The position numbers and the translations under genes are program-made. From CAZBUB01 sp046546355 (GTDB taxonomy: Bacteria > Desulfobacterota > Desulfovibrionia > Desulfovibrionales > Desulfothermaceae), in contig JBKGXZ010000002.1 of assembly GCA_046546355.1 (NCBI GenBank), forward strand, positions 1 to 64,000: 64,000 nt of DNA. The letters are read 5' to 3'. Below are positions 43,810-52,716 of the stretch, one piece after another. Numbering within the stretch: the stretch's first letter is position 1; every line of letters starts with the position of its first letter. The notes beneath the pieces were generated by a model. It was not told the DNA's origin and ran no database searches. It worked only from the letters and a program-made list of their open reading frames with translations.

Positions 43810-44463
43810 ATGGAACAATTCCAGCTGAACATCTCCGGCCGGGAGTATCTTTTTTGCCGTCCCCAGGATCTGGAAAGCCTCTGGGAACAAATGCAGGACC
43901 TGGATCAGGACGAGAGGCTTCCCTACTGGGTGGAGATTTGGCCTGCCGCCATTTTGCTGGCCAAATGGATTCTGGGGCATTGCAGCCGAGTCCAGGGCCA
44001 AAGCTGCCTGGATCTAGGCTGCGGTCTGGGCTTGACCAGTGTGGCTGCTGCAGATTGCGGGGCCAGAGTCCTGGGCTTGGATTACGAGCTCCAGGCCCTA
44101 TCCTACGCCAGGCAAAACTCCCGGCTAAACGACAGCCCTGTGCGCTGGGTGCTCATGGACTGGCGAAAGCCCGCCCTAAAGCCGCACAGCTTCTCTTTCA
44201 TCTGGGGCGCGGACATCATCTACGAGAGCAGGTTCTTTTCGCCCCTTTTGAAGCTGTTCTGCCAAGCCCTGGCCCCAGGGGGAGAAATCTGGCTGAGCAG
44301 CCCCCAAAGGGAAGTGGCCGAACCCTTCTGGGAGCTCCTTGATGCTTCAGGCTGGACCTGGGAGCAGGTCAAACAAGAGAGTGTGCCCTATCGGGGGCCG
44401 GTAAACATCCAGATCCATATCTGGAAAATAATCCGCAAAGACTCGTCCCTGATTCGACAATGA
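43810..44463 (+). CDS. Class I SAM-dependent methyltransferase (METTL-like)
   Basis: The 217-residue protein has PYWVEIWPAAILLAKWI, the SAM-binding LDLGCGLGLTSVAAADCG and ADIIYE, the pattern of the small-molecule and protein-lysine methyltransferase group related to METTL21 and nicotinamide N-methyltransferase. Its stop overlaps the permease start by four bases. The substrate is unknown; in some bacteria relatives methylate electron-transfer flavoprotein or ribosomal proteins. Confidence 0.82.
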   Translation: MEQFQLNISGREYLFCRPQDLESLWEQMQDLDQDERLPYWVEIWPAAILLAKWILGHCSRVQGQSCLDLGCGLGLTSVAAADCGARVLGLDYELQALSYARQNSRLNDSPVRWVLMDWRKPALKPHSFSFIWGADIIYESRFFSPLLKLFCQALAPGGEIWLSSPQREVAEPFWELLDASGWTWEQVKQESVPYRGPVNIQIHIWKIIRKDSSLIRQ

Positions 44464-45587
44464 GCATTGAAGTATACCATACACAGTACGCGTCCGGGAC
44501 TGACCAGGAGTCCCTGCTGGCTGACTTCTGGCGCAACTTTACCAAAAACCGCCTCGCAGTTGCCGGACTGGTTATATTCCTGCTCTTTTTCGCCTTGTCC
44601 CTATTGGGCCTGGCTTTGACCTTCGGGCCGGACCCTGTCCTGGACCCGGCCCAGATTCGGCTCCAGGACAAACTCCAGCCCCCTTTGTCAAGACCAGCTA
44701 AACAGGGACTGCAAAGCAGTGACCCCCAAGCTCTGGGTATTTATCTCCTAGGCACTGACCAGCTGGGCAGGGATGTCCTGGCCAGGATGCTGCAAGGAGC
44801 CTGGGTCTCCCTGACCGTGGGCTTTGTGGCCGTGGGCATCTCTGTGGCTGTGGGCATCTGTATAGGGGGTATTGCGGGTTATTTCGGCCACGCGCTATTC
44901 AACCTACAAGCCATGCTCCAGTGCGCTCTGGTGCTAGCTGCTGGCCTGGGCTTCCTGCTGGGCTGGCATCTGCCTGCTGGGCTGCTCCTGTTCCTGACAC
45001 TGCTCTGGATCAGCCTCTCCTGGAGCCGGGGCAAGCTGGACTCCCAGACCCTGCGCAGACAGGGTGTGGCAGTAGACACGCTGCTCATGCGCTTTGTGGA
45101 CATCATGCTTTGCTTCCCCAGCTTCTTTTTGATCCTGACTGTCATCGCCCTGCTGCCAGCCAGCATCTACAACATAATGATCGTAATCGGACTTACCAGC
45201 TGGATGGGCACTGCCCGCTTTGTCCGCGCAGAGTTTTTGTCCCTGCGGGAACAAGAATTCGTGCTTGCCGCCCGTTCCTTAGGCGTAAGCAGCCCCCGCA
45301 TCATCCTGCAGCACATGCTGCCCAACGCTATGGCGCCGGTGCTGGTCTCCGCTACCATCGGCATAGCCACTGCTATCCTTACAGAGGCAGGGCTGAGCTT
45401 TCTGGGCTTTGGGGTTCCCCCTCCCCAGGCCACCTGGGGCAACATCCTGTCCGAGGGCAAGAGGTTCATCTTCGATGCCCCCTGGCTGACCCTGATTCCG
45501 GGCTGCAGCATCCTGATCGTGGTTCTGGCCTTCAACCTCTTCGGGGAAGGGCTGCGGGACGCTTTGAACCCAAAGTTGCAGAACTAA
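44460..45587 (+). CDS. Peptide/nickel ABC transporter permease (DppC-like)
   Basis: The 375-residue protein has the N-terminal FWRNFTKNRLAVAGLVIFLL and TDQLGRDVLARMLQGAWVSL of the DppC family, and the EAA loop EQEFVLAARSLGVSSPRIIL. Between residues about 145 and 205 (about 44888-45075) it carries an extra segment with hydrophobic helices that normal DppC proteins of about 300 residues lack. No DppB-like partner or solute-binding protein gene is adjacent. It overlaps the methyltransferase by four bases. Confidence 0.9.
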   Translation: MSIEVYHTQYASGTDQESLLADFWRNFTKNRLAVAGLVIFLLFFALSLLGLALTFGPDPVLDPAQIRLQDKLQPPLSRPAKQGLQSSDPQALGIYLLGTDQLGRDVLARMLQGAWVSLTVGFVAVGISVAVGICIGGIAGYFGHALFNLQAMLQCALVLAAGLGFLLGWHLPAGLLLFLTLLWISLSWSRGKLDSQTLRRQGVAVDTLLMRFVDIMLCFPSFFLILTVIALLPASIYNIMIVIGLTSWMGTARFVRAEFLSLREQEFVLAARSLGVSSPRIILQHMLPNAMAPVLVSATIGIATAILTEAGLSFLGFGVPPPQATWGNILSEGKRFIFDAPWLTLIPGCSILIVVLAFNLFGEGLRDALNPKLQN

Positions 45588-45810
45588 TGACTTGACACAT
45601 CTCGAGTGTCGGACATTATGAACCCTCCCCTAACCTCTTCCTCCCGCCTGGAAGACAGGTGGCAGGGACGAAAATCAGAGCAAGAAAAAGTTCGTGCCGA
45701 TAACCGGACAACGCACACATGACCCGGTACTAGCAGCCATTGCCTTTGAATAAGTTTTTACCAGCCCAGGACCGAGTTCAAAATTGTACCCAAGGCAAAT
45801 CTAAGCCCAT

Positions 45811-46821
45811 ATGCACTCCCCCCTGCTCCATATAGAAGACCTGCATATCCATTTCCCCGCGGAGGGAGGCCCTTCTAGGCCTGTACAGGGCCTGGATCTG
45901 CAGATCGAGCCCGCAGAGACTGTATGCCTGGTGGGCGAATCCGGCTGCGGCAAGACCCTGAGCGCGCTGAGCGTGCTGGGCCTGTTGCCCTGCCCTCCCG
46001 GATATATCCCCCAGGGTCGGGTCCTGCTGCAGGGCAGGGATGTGCTGCGCATGAGCCCCCAGCAGCTAAGGGAACTGAGGGGAGACAGGGTGGGCATGGT
46101 CTTCCAGGATCCCCTGACCTCCCTGAATCCGGTGTTCAGTATTGGCCAGCAGCTGGAGGAGGCCTTTTCCGCACACAACAGGATGCAGGCCCAGGAGCTC
46201 AGACAGGCCTGTATCCAGGCCTTGCACAAGGTCGGAATCCAAGACCCGGAAGCCAGGTTGCACAACTACCCCCACCAGCTAAGCGGGGGCCAGAGGCAGC
46301 GGGTGCTGATCGCCATGGCCATGGCCTGCGCCCCGGACCTCTTGATAGCTGATGAGCCCACCACGGCCTTGGATGTCACTGTCCAGGCCCAGATCCTGAG
46401 CCTGCTCAGGTCCCTGACCCGGCAGCAGGACCAAAGCGTGCTGTATATCACCCATGATCTGGGCGTGGTACGCAGTGTGGCTGACCGGGTCTATATCATG
46501 TACGCTGGCCTGATAGTGGAGCAGGGCCCCAGCCGGAGCATATTCCAGGACCCCAGGCACCCCTATACCCAGGGCTTATTGACCTCTATGCCCGGATTCG
46601 ATAAAAAAGGCCAGGAGCTGTATACTATCCCCGGCACCGTGCCAGATCCGGGGCATCGGCCCAGCGGTTGCCCCTTCCATCCCAGATGCTTTGCAGCCAG
46701 ACCCTGGTGCAGCAGGCAGCTGCCGAGCCTGCAGAGATGCGGATCTGAGCACCTGGTCCGCTGCCCGGTGCTAAACCAGGCTCCCTCTGCTGCAACTTTG
46801 GCCCCAGGAGCTATTGCCTGA
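45811..46821 (+). CDS. Oligopeptide ABC transporter ATP-binding protein (DppD-like)
   Basis: The 336-residue protein has the Walker A GESGCGKTLSALSVL, LSGGQRQRVLIAMA signature and LIADEPTTALDVT Walker B, with the C-terminal oligopeptide-ABC domain (CPFHPRC cysteine cluster at about 289). It begins 223 bases after the permease; no clear ribosome site is seen. It is the first of two ATPase subunits, which together drive import across the cytoplasmic membrane. Confidence 0.94.
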   Translation: MHSPLLHIEDLHIHFPAEGGPSRPVQGLDLQIEPAETVCLVGESGCGKTLSALSVLGLLPCPPGYIPQGRVLLQGRDVLRMSPQQLRELRGDRVGMVFQDPLTSLNPVFSIGQQLEEAFSAHNRMQAQELRQACIQALHKVGIQDPEARLHNYPHQLSGGQRQRVLIAMAMACAPDLLIADEPTTALDVTVQAQILSLLRSLTRQQDQSVLYITHDLGVVRSVADRVYIMYAGLIVEQGPSRSIFQDPRHPYTQGLLTSMPGFDKKGQELYTIPGTVPDPGHRPSGCPFHPRCFAARPWCSRQLPSLQRCGSEHLVRCPVLNQAPSAATLAPGAIA

Positions 46822-47801
46822 TGTTCGGCACGGAAACCGAGCCCATCCTGCAAATCAGGGCCCTGAAAAAGTACTTCCCGGTAGAAGGGGGATTCATGCG
46901 TAGGCCCAAAGGTTGGATCCAGGCTGTGGATGATGTGCACCTGCAGCTGCCCTGGGGCCGGACCCTGGGCTTGGTGGGCGAGTCAGGCTGCGGCAAGTCC
47001 ACCCTGGCCAAGCTGATCTTAAGGCTCCTGGACCCTGACCAGGGCAGCATCTTTTTCCAGGGCAGGGACATAGCCAAGCTGCCGGAGCGCAGGCTAAAAC
47101 CCCTGCGCAAGAGGCTGCAGATTGTCTTCCAGGACCCTTACGGCTCCCTGAACCCCAAACTGAGCATCGGCAGGACCCTGGAGGACGGCCTCAGGGTAGC
47201 TGGGATGGAAAAAAGGCAGCGCCCCGGACGTATCGCAGAGCTGCTGCAGCTGGTGGGGCTGCCCCCAGGAGTCCAGAAGGGCTATGCGCATCAGTTCAGC
47301 GGGGGCCAGAGGCAAAGGATCAATCTGGCCCGGGCCCTTAGCGTGGAGCCCAAACTGATCATCTGCGACGAGCCTGTATCCGCCCTGGATGTCTCCATCC
47401 AGGCTCAGATCATCAATCTGTTGAACAGACTGCAAGCTGAGCTGGGCCTTAGCTATCTATTCATCTCCCACGATCTGAACCTGGTGGGCTACCTGAGCGA
47501 CCAGGTGGCCGTGATGTACATGGGCCAGATAGTTGAGTACGCGCCCAGCCGTGAGCTGTTTGAAAATCCCGGACATCCTTATACCCGGACATTGCTGGAC
47601 GCGGTGCCGGGCAAGGACCTCCAGCTATTGGATCAGCCCAGGCCCATATCCGGAGAGGTGCCCACGTTAATGGACCCTCCTCCGGGCTGCAGGTTCAGGG
47701 ATAGATGCCCCCAAGCCGGGCCGGACTGCAAGCAAGCAGAGATCAGCCTGCGCAGCCTGAGCCGGGAACATTGGGTGCGCTGTGTACGTACCGGCTCCTA
47801 G
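46821..47801 (+). CDS. Oligopeptide ABC transporter ATP-binding protein (DppF-like)
   Basis: The 326-residue protein has GESGCGKSTLAKLILRLLDP, FSGGQRQRINLARALS and LIICDEPVSALDVS, plus the C-terminal domain with cysteines in GCRFRDRCPQAGPDC. Its ATG overlaps the stop of the DppD-like gene as TGATG. Its stop shares CTAG with the end of the opposite argB gene. Confidence 0.94.
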   Translation: MFGTETEPILQIRALKKYFPVEGGFMRRPKGWIQAVDDVHLQLPWGRTLGLVGESGCGKSTLAKLILRLLDPDQGSIFFQGRDIAKLPERRLKPLRKRLQIVFQDPYGSLNPKLSIGRTLEDGLRVAGMEKRQRPGRIAELLQLVGLPPGVQKGYAHQFSGGQRQRINLARALSVEPKLIICDEPVSALDVSIQAQIINLLNRLQAELGLSYLFISHDLNLVGYLSDQVAVMYMGQIVEYAPSRELFENPGHPYTRTLLDAVPGKDLQLLDQPRPISGEVPTLMDPPPGCRFRDRCPQAGPDCKQAEISLRSLSREHWVRCVRTGS

Positions 47802-48673
47802 CCCAGAATCTCCGTGCCTATCCCGGCCTGGGTGAACAGCTCCAGGATCAGGGAATTCTCTAGCCTGCCGTCAATGATATGTGCCTTCTCCACCCCTGCC
47901 TCCAGGGCCTCCAGACAGCATTTCAGCTTGGGAATCATCCCTCCCTGGGCAGTGCTGTTCTCGATCATCTCCAAAACCTGACTGCGGCTCAAGGAGGAAA
48001 CCAGCTGCTCCCCGGCCATGACTCCTGACACATCTGTGAGCAGTATCAGCTTCTTGGCCTCCAGGGCCTTTGCCACCGAGCCGGCCACCGCATCCGCATT
48101 AATATTGTAGGTCCGGCCCTGGGTGTCTACTCCTACTGGGGCTATGATGGGGATAAAGCCCTCTTTCTCCAGGCTGCGGATCAGCTTGGTCTGAATGCTG
48201 ACCACCTCACCTACCCGTCCCAGATCAATGATCTCAGGTGGGGCATCTGTCTTGGAAATCACCATCTCCATCTTTTTGGCCTGGATCAGCCCTCCGTCCT
48301 TCCCGGACAGGCCCACAGAACGGCCCCCGTTGAGATTGATCAGGTTCACGATCTCCTTGTTCACCCTGCCCACCAGGACCATCTCCACCACATCCATGGT
48401 AGCCTGATCAGTGACCCGCAGGCCCTGCTCGAACTTGCTGCTGATGCCCAGCTGATTCAGCATCTGCCCTATCTGGGGCCCCCCGCCGTGCACGATCACC
48501 GGGTTGACCCCGATATACTTGAGCAGGACCACATTCAGGGCAAAGCTCTTTTTCAGCTGCTCATCCTGCATGGCATGCCCCCCGTACTTAATAACCACGG
48601 TCCTGCCGTAAAATTCCCGGATATAGGGCAGGGCCTCCAGCAGGAGCTTGGCCCGGGTCATTTCCTGTTCCAT
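47798..48673 (-). CDS. argB: Acetylglutamate kinase
   Basis: The 291-residue protein has VVIKYGGHAM, VIVHGGGPQIGQML and ITVKADNVA-like NINADAVAGSVAKAL motifs. It phosphorylates N-acetylglutamate in arginine biosynthesis. The ATG at 48673 follows GGGAGG by five bases; the longer frame would add 14 residues. The N-terminal helix and the C-terminal region suggest it may be arginine-sensitive, but this is not certain. Confidence 0.95.
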   Translation of the reverse strand: MEQEMTRAKLLLEALPYIREFYGRTVVIKYGGHAMQDEQLKKSFALNVVLLKYIGVNPVIVHGGGPQIGQMLNQLGISSKFEQGLRVTDQATMDVVEMVLVGRVNKEIVNLINLNGGRSVGLSGKDGGLIQAKKMEMVISKTDAPPEIIDLGRVGEVVSIQTKLIRSLEKEGFIPIIAPVGVDTQGRTYNINADAVAGSVAKALEAKKLILLTDVSGVMAGEQLVSSLSRSQVLEMIENSTAQGGMIPKLKCCLEALEAGVEKAHIIDGRLENSLILELFTQAGIGTEILG

Positions 48674-48814
48674 GCTCTCCTCCCAGGATTCCTGTTTTTG
48701 ATTAACACAGCGCAATTATTGCCCACCCTCCTGGAGCTCTGCATAAGCTATTTGTATACAGCTATCTTTACTATGCTGCACAGCTTACTCACACGGCCAG
48801 CCTGGAGAGCACAA

Positions 48815-48840
48815 AAAAGGGCTCCCGCAGGAGCCCTTTT
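48815..48840. terminator. Bidirectional terminator after cooS
   Basis: AAAAGGGCTCC and GGAGCCCTTTT pair across a CGCA loop, with A and T tracts at both ends, so it works in either direction. It lies 25 bases after the cooS stop. Confidence 0.9.
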
Positions 48841-48865
48841 GCTGCAGCTATAGAGCGGCTGCTAA

Positions 48866-50848
48866 CTAAGCAGCATCCATCTCCCTGCGGGCGGCCATAT
48901 CAAAGAGCACCCGCTCCCTGGCCTTGTCCAGACCCAGGGCCTTGCGCTTCTTGTCGATGTGGGCCAGCATCTTCTTGGCCATCTCATAGGGATCGGCGGC
49001 AAAGTCCCACTTGCCGAGCCCCTGCTCTTCCAAGCCGTTGAACAAAAGGTCCTTGAACTTAGTGTTGTCAGTAACCGGGAAGGTAACGCCAAAGATTGTG
49101 TACACTCCGGAAGCCACGAAATACTGCCCGATGCTGATGGCCTTCTCGCTCATCCACTCCGGAGCAGCCCCTGCTGCAGGCAGATCCGCGATGCTCTCCC
49201 CAAGGCCGCCTGTCTTGACCACTTCGGCCGCAGCAATCAGGATCCGGCTGTTATCCACGCAGGAGCCCAATCCCAGGACCGGAGGCATGCCTACTGTCTC
49301 GCAGACCTCCTTCAAGCCGTCCCCTGCCAGGTGCGCAGCTTCAGGAGTCAGCAGCCCGGCCTTGGCCAGGGCGATCTGGGAGCAGCCGGTTTGCAGGACC
49401 AATACATCCTTCTTGATCAGCTCTTTAACCAGCTCCACGTGCACCCAGTCCTGCTTGACCCTGGGATTGGTGCAGCCCACCACACCGGCTATACCCCGAA
49501 TGCGGCCATTGATGATGTTGTCGTTCAATGGCTTGTAGGAAGCCCGGAAGCTCCCGCCCAGCATATACTGTATATACTCGTGGGAAAATCCGTGAATGCC
49601 GGCATTGCTGATGTTCGGAATCTCCACCTGGACATTTCTGTTTTTGAACCTGGCAATGGCCCGGACAACAACTTCATCCGTGCATTCGCGAGGATTATTT
49701 TCCTTCATTTCGATATGTTCCGCACCCTCGATGTGGCAGCGCGGGTTGGTGGTAAACATAAAGGTGTTGTAGCACTTGGCTACCGAAGACAGGCCCTGCT
49801 TGATGCACTGATAGTCCACAGCCATGGCGTCAACAGCCCCGGTTACCAAAATGGCCTCAGTGGACATGAAGTTGCCGGCGTGGGGGACACCATGCCTGGA
49901 CAGAACCTCAGCCCCTGAACAGCACATGCCGACGACATTGATCCCCTTGGCTCCGGCATCCTTGGCGGCCTGGACCAGGGCAGGATCGTTGACCGAGACC
50001 AGCATGGACTCGAACATGGTCGGCTCGTGGCCGTGGACCACAACATTGACATAGTCTTCCTTCAGGCAGCCCATGTTCACGTCAGCCTTTACAGGCGTGG
50101 GCGTGCCATAGAGGATGTCCGAGATCTCGGTGGCCACCATGGAGCCGCCCCAGCCGTCGGACAGGGCCGTGCGATTGAACTGCTGGGTGATGTTTTTGTA
50201 CTCCTGATCCACACCCATGTGGGTCCTGTGCATCATTTCCATGATTTCGCGCATGGATCCCCTGGGTACGATATTCAGCTTGCGCCAAGTCTCCAAGGTC
50301 TTTTCCGGTACCCGGGAGACAAAAGGGATCTCGCCTTCGACCTGGGTGTAGGTCCGTTCCAGCTCCTCGTACAGATCCTGAGCGATATCCTCGACAGAAC
50401 GGTCTTTGGTCTCAATCCCTACGGACTGGGCTACCTGCTCCAGCTTGATCGAATCCTTGATCCTGTAGTCCTTGATCTTGCCATGGACCACCTCCCGGAA
50501 AACATCAAGCATGGACATGCCGTGGTCTGTGTGCGCCGCCGCGCCACCCACCACCATGCGGGCAAAGTTGCGGGCCTGAATGGTGTCGATGGTCGCACCG
50601 CATACGCCGACCTTGCTGTACGGATCCTTGGCATTCAGCCGGCATGGCCCCATGGAGCAGTGCTTGCAACAGGCAGAATCAGACCCTATCGGACAGGCCT
50701 TCATGCTCGCAGCCCGGTCAAAGGCTGTCTCCACTCCGTCCTGCTTAGCCTTATCCAGCATCTGAGCTGTGGCCTCACAGAGGGTAAACTCCTTGGCCTT
50801 AAATTCCTTGGCCTTGCTTTCTGTTGCCTTCTTTTCCTTCTTTTCCAT
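48866..50848 (-). CDS. cooS: Carbon monoxide dehydrogenase catalytic subunit
   Basis: From the ATG at 50848 (GGGAGG upstream) the product has 660 residues. The cluster cysteines are present: C52, C60, C61, C64 and C69 near the N terminus for the D and B clusters (C-x7-C spacing for D), and the C-cluster ligands in VVVHGHEPT, GMCCSGAEV, YQCIKQG, GVVGCTNP, VLQTGCSQ and GLGSCVDN. The lysine in EKAISIGQYF is also kept. It oxidises CO to CO2 or reduces CO2, exchanging electrons with ferredoxin or c-type cytochromes. No cooC, cooF or acetyl-CoA synthase genes are adjacent. Confidence 0.97.
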   Translation of the reverse strand: MEKKEKKATESKAKEFKAKEFTLCEATAQMLDKAKQDGVETAFDRAASMKACPIGSDSACCKHCSMGPCRLNAKDPYSKVGVCGATIDTIQARNFARMVVGGAAAHTDHGMSMLDVFREVVHGKIKDYRIKDSIKLEQVAQSVGIETKDRSVEDIAQDLYEELERTYTQVEGEIPFVSRVPEKTLETWRKLNIVPRGSMREIMEMMHRTHMGVDQEYKNITQQFNRTALSDGWGGSMVATEISDILYGTPTPVKADVNMGCLKEDYVNVVVHGHEPTMFESMLVSVNDPALVQAAKDAGAKGINVVGMCCSGAEVLSRHGVPHAGNFMSTEAILVTGAVDAMAVDYQCIKQGLSSVAKCYNTFMFTTNPRCHIEGAEHIEMKENNPRECTDEVVVRAIARFKNRNVQVEIPNISNAGIHGFSHEYIQYMLGGSFRASYKPLNDNIINGRIRGIAGVVGCTNPRVKQDWVHVELVKELIKKDVLVLQTGCSQIALAKAGLLTPEAAHLAGDGLKEVCETVGMPPVLGLGSCVDNSRILIAAAEVVKTGGLGESIADLPAAGAAPEWMSEKAISIGQYFVASGVYTIFGVTFPVTDNTKFKDLLFNGLEEQGLGKWDFAADPYEMAKKMLAHIDKKRKALGLDKARERVLFDMAARREMDAA

Positions 50849-51052
50849 ATTTTCCTCCCTTGTGGTGGAACAATTAAAAGATCCAAGGATTGTCAATCTT
50901 CAGCCCTGGAATACCTCTGGACTCCTGCCCCGCTTGGGGCCTTCTGCTTGACAGCTTGCAGGCTGCAAGGACCTGAAAATGAAAATAATTCTGGCAAGCC
51001 TACGTCCAAAAAAACACTTTGTCAAGACGCAGCAACAAGATTCCTGCCTTGC

Positions 51053-52045
51053 CTATTCCTGTTTCAGGGTCCTTTGCATCAGCTCCTGCACTGCCTTATC
51101 AGGGGCCTGGTCCTGATACAGGATCTGATACACCTGCCAGGTAATGGGTAGATCGACTCCCAGCTTTTGGCCCAGGCTATGCAAGGCCCGGGTAGTCTGC
51201 ACTCCCTCCGCGACCATGCGCATGCCCTGCAAGATCTCCTGCAGCTTCCTACCCTGGCCCAGGCTTAGACCCACCTGTCTGTTGCGGCTCAGATCCCCCG
51301 TACAGGTCAGGACCAGATCCCCTAAACCGGACAGCCCCATAAAAGTCTCCTGCCTGGCCCCCATGGCCGCACCCATCCTGGACATCTCAGCCAGGCCCCT
51401 GGTGATCAGGGCCGCCCTAGCCCCGCTGCCGAAGCCCAGCCCGTCTGTAATCCCTGCAGCCAGGGCCATGACATTCTTCAGGGCCCCGCCCAGTTCCACG
51501 CCCAGGCAATCTGAATTGAGGTACACCCGCAGGGTTTGCGTAGCCAGGGCCTGTTGCAGCCAAGCCCCCAGATCCTGATCCATGCAGCCCAGGGAGACCG
51601 CCGTGGGCAGCCCCTTGCTGACCTCCTTGGCGAAGGAGGGGCCGGAAAGGCAAGCATAGCCTGGATTCAAATCCCCCAGCTCATCCTGGACCACCTGGGA
51701 CATGGCCTTCAGATTCTCCACTTCGATGCCCTTGCTGGCACAGACCAAAACCGGCTTTGCTGGCAGCAGGGCTTTTAGCTCCACCAAAACAGACCTGAAA
51801 TACTGGCAGGGCACAGCCATAAGCAAAACCTCCGCACCCTGTACCACTTCCTGCAGCTCGTTGCTGAAGCCCAGAGCTGGATCCAGCTGCACTCCGGGCA
51901 AGAACCAGGAGTTCTCCTTTTGCTCCTGCATCAGCCCTAAAAGCTCCGGCTCCCTGACCCACAGGCAGGTGGCATGGCCCTTGCCAGCCAGGATATTGGC
52001 CAAGGTGGTGCCCCAGGAGCCTGCCCCGATTATCGCTATTCGCAT
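51053..52045 (-). CDS. gpsA: Glycerol-3-phosphate dehydrogenase [NAD(P)+]
   Basis: From the ATG at 52045 the protein has 330 residues, with MRIAIIGAGSWGTTLANILA, the SGPSFAKEVSKGLPTA motif and GALKNVMALAAGITDGLGFG. It makes sn-glycerol-3-phosphate from DHAP for phospholipid synthesis. The longer frame starting at 52117 would add a 24-residue leader of no similarity. The GlpD-like gene at 23826 works in the opposite direction. Confidence 0.95.
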   Translation of the reverse strand: MRIAIIGAGSWGTTLANILAGKGHATCLWVREPELLGLMQEQKENSWFLPGVQLDPALGFSNELQEVVQGAEVLLMAVPCQYFRSVLVELKALLPAKPVLVCASKGIEVENLKAMSQVVQDELGDLNPGYACLSGPSFAKEVSKGLPTAVSLGCMDQDLGAWLQQALATQTLRVYLNSDCLGVELGGALKNVMALAAGITDGLGFGSGARAALITRGLAEMSRMGAAMGARQETFMGLSGLGDLVLTCTGDLSRNRQVGLSLGQGRKLQEILQGMRMVAEGVQTTRALHSLGQKLGVDLPITWQVYQILYQDQAPDKAVQELMQRTLKQE

Positions 52046-52186
52046 TGCTATTGCCTCTTTGGATATCCGGTTTGAGATTTTGAGCTCATCTATACCCTTG
52101 CCCAGTTTCAGGGTCAAGGAACTTGCTTGTCAGCAGAGGCCAAAAAGGATAAAAGGGGCTGTAGCAGGAGCTAACAAGGGCAGCAT

Positions 52187-52684
52187 ATGCATAAAGACAG
52201 CGATCAAGATCGGGTCAGGGAACTCACAGAGCAGGAAAAGCGCGTGCTGCGCCTGGTGCAGGACAGCCTCCCGGACAGCCCCGCCCCTTTTGCCAGCATT
52301 GCCCGCGAGGCCGGACTCCCGGAGTCCCAGGTCCTGCAGCTGCTAAGGGAGCTGAAAAGCTCCGGCTGCATCAGGCGATTCGGAGCCACCCTGCGTCACC
52401 AGGAGGCTGGATACGACTGCAATGTCATGGTGGCCTGGCAGGTCCCCCAGGCAAATATCCAGGACATCAGCAGGATCATGGTCTCCAGGCCGGAGATCAC
52501 CCACTGCTACCAAAGACGCAGCACCCCCAGCTGGCCCTTCAATCTGTACACCATGATCCATGCCAAGAGCAAAGGCCAGTGCCTGCAGCTGATCCAGGAC
52601 CTGGCAGCCAGAACAGGCCTGAACAACTACCAGGCCCTGTTCAGCATCAAAGAGCTCAAGAAGACCTCCATGCGTTATTTCTAA
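52187..52684 (+). CDS. ahbB: Siroheme decarboxylase subunit (AhbB-type)
   Basis: The 165-residue protein has an Lrp/AsnC-like fold with RRFGATLRHQEAGYDCNVMV and ITHCYQRRSTPSWPFNLYTM, the signature of AhbB rather than AhbA. AhbA and AhbB decarboxylate siroheme to didecarboxysiroheme in the alternative haem pathway of sulfate reducers and archaea. The gene is followed by hemL after 32 bases, as in Desulfovibrio. No ahbA is in the window. The ribosome site before the ATG is weak. Confidence 0.9.
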   Translation: MHKDSDQDRVRELTEQEKRVLRLVQDSLPDSPAPFASIAREAGLPESQVLQLLRELKSSGCIRRFGATLRHQEAGYDCNVMVAWQVPQANIQDISRIMVSRPEITHCYQRRSTPSWPFNLYTMIHAKSKGQCLQLIQDLAARTGLNNYQALFSIKELKKTSMRYF

Positions 52685-52716
52685 AAACCCCAAACACCAC
52701 CTCAAGGAGTATGCTT

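Noticed and set aside
50027..51151. A 374-codon open frame on the plus strand opposite cooS
   Set aside because: It is the antisense shadow of a complete, motif-bearing CooS gene; GC-rich third positions keep the opposite frame open.
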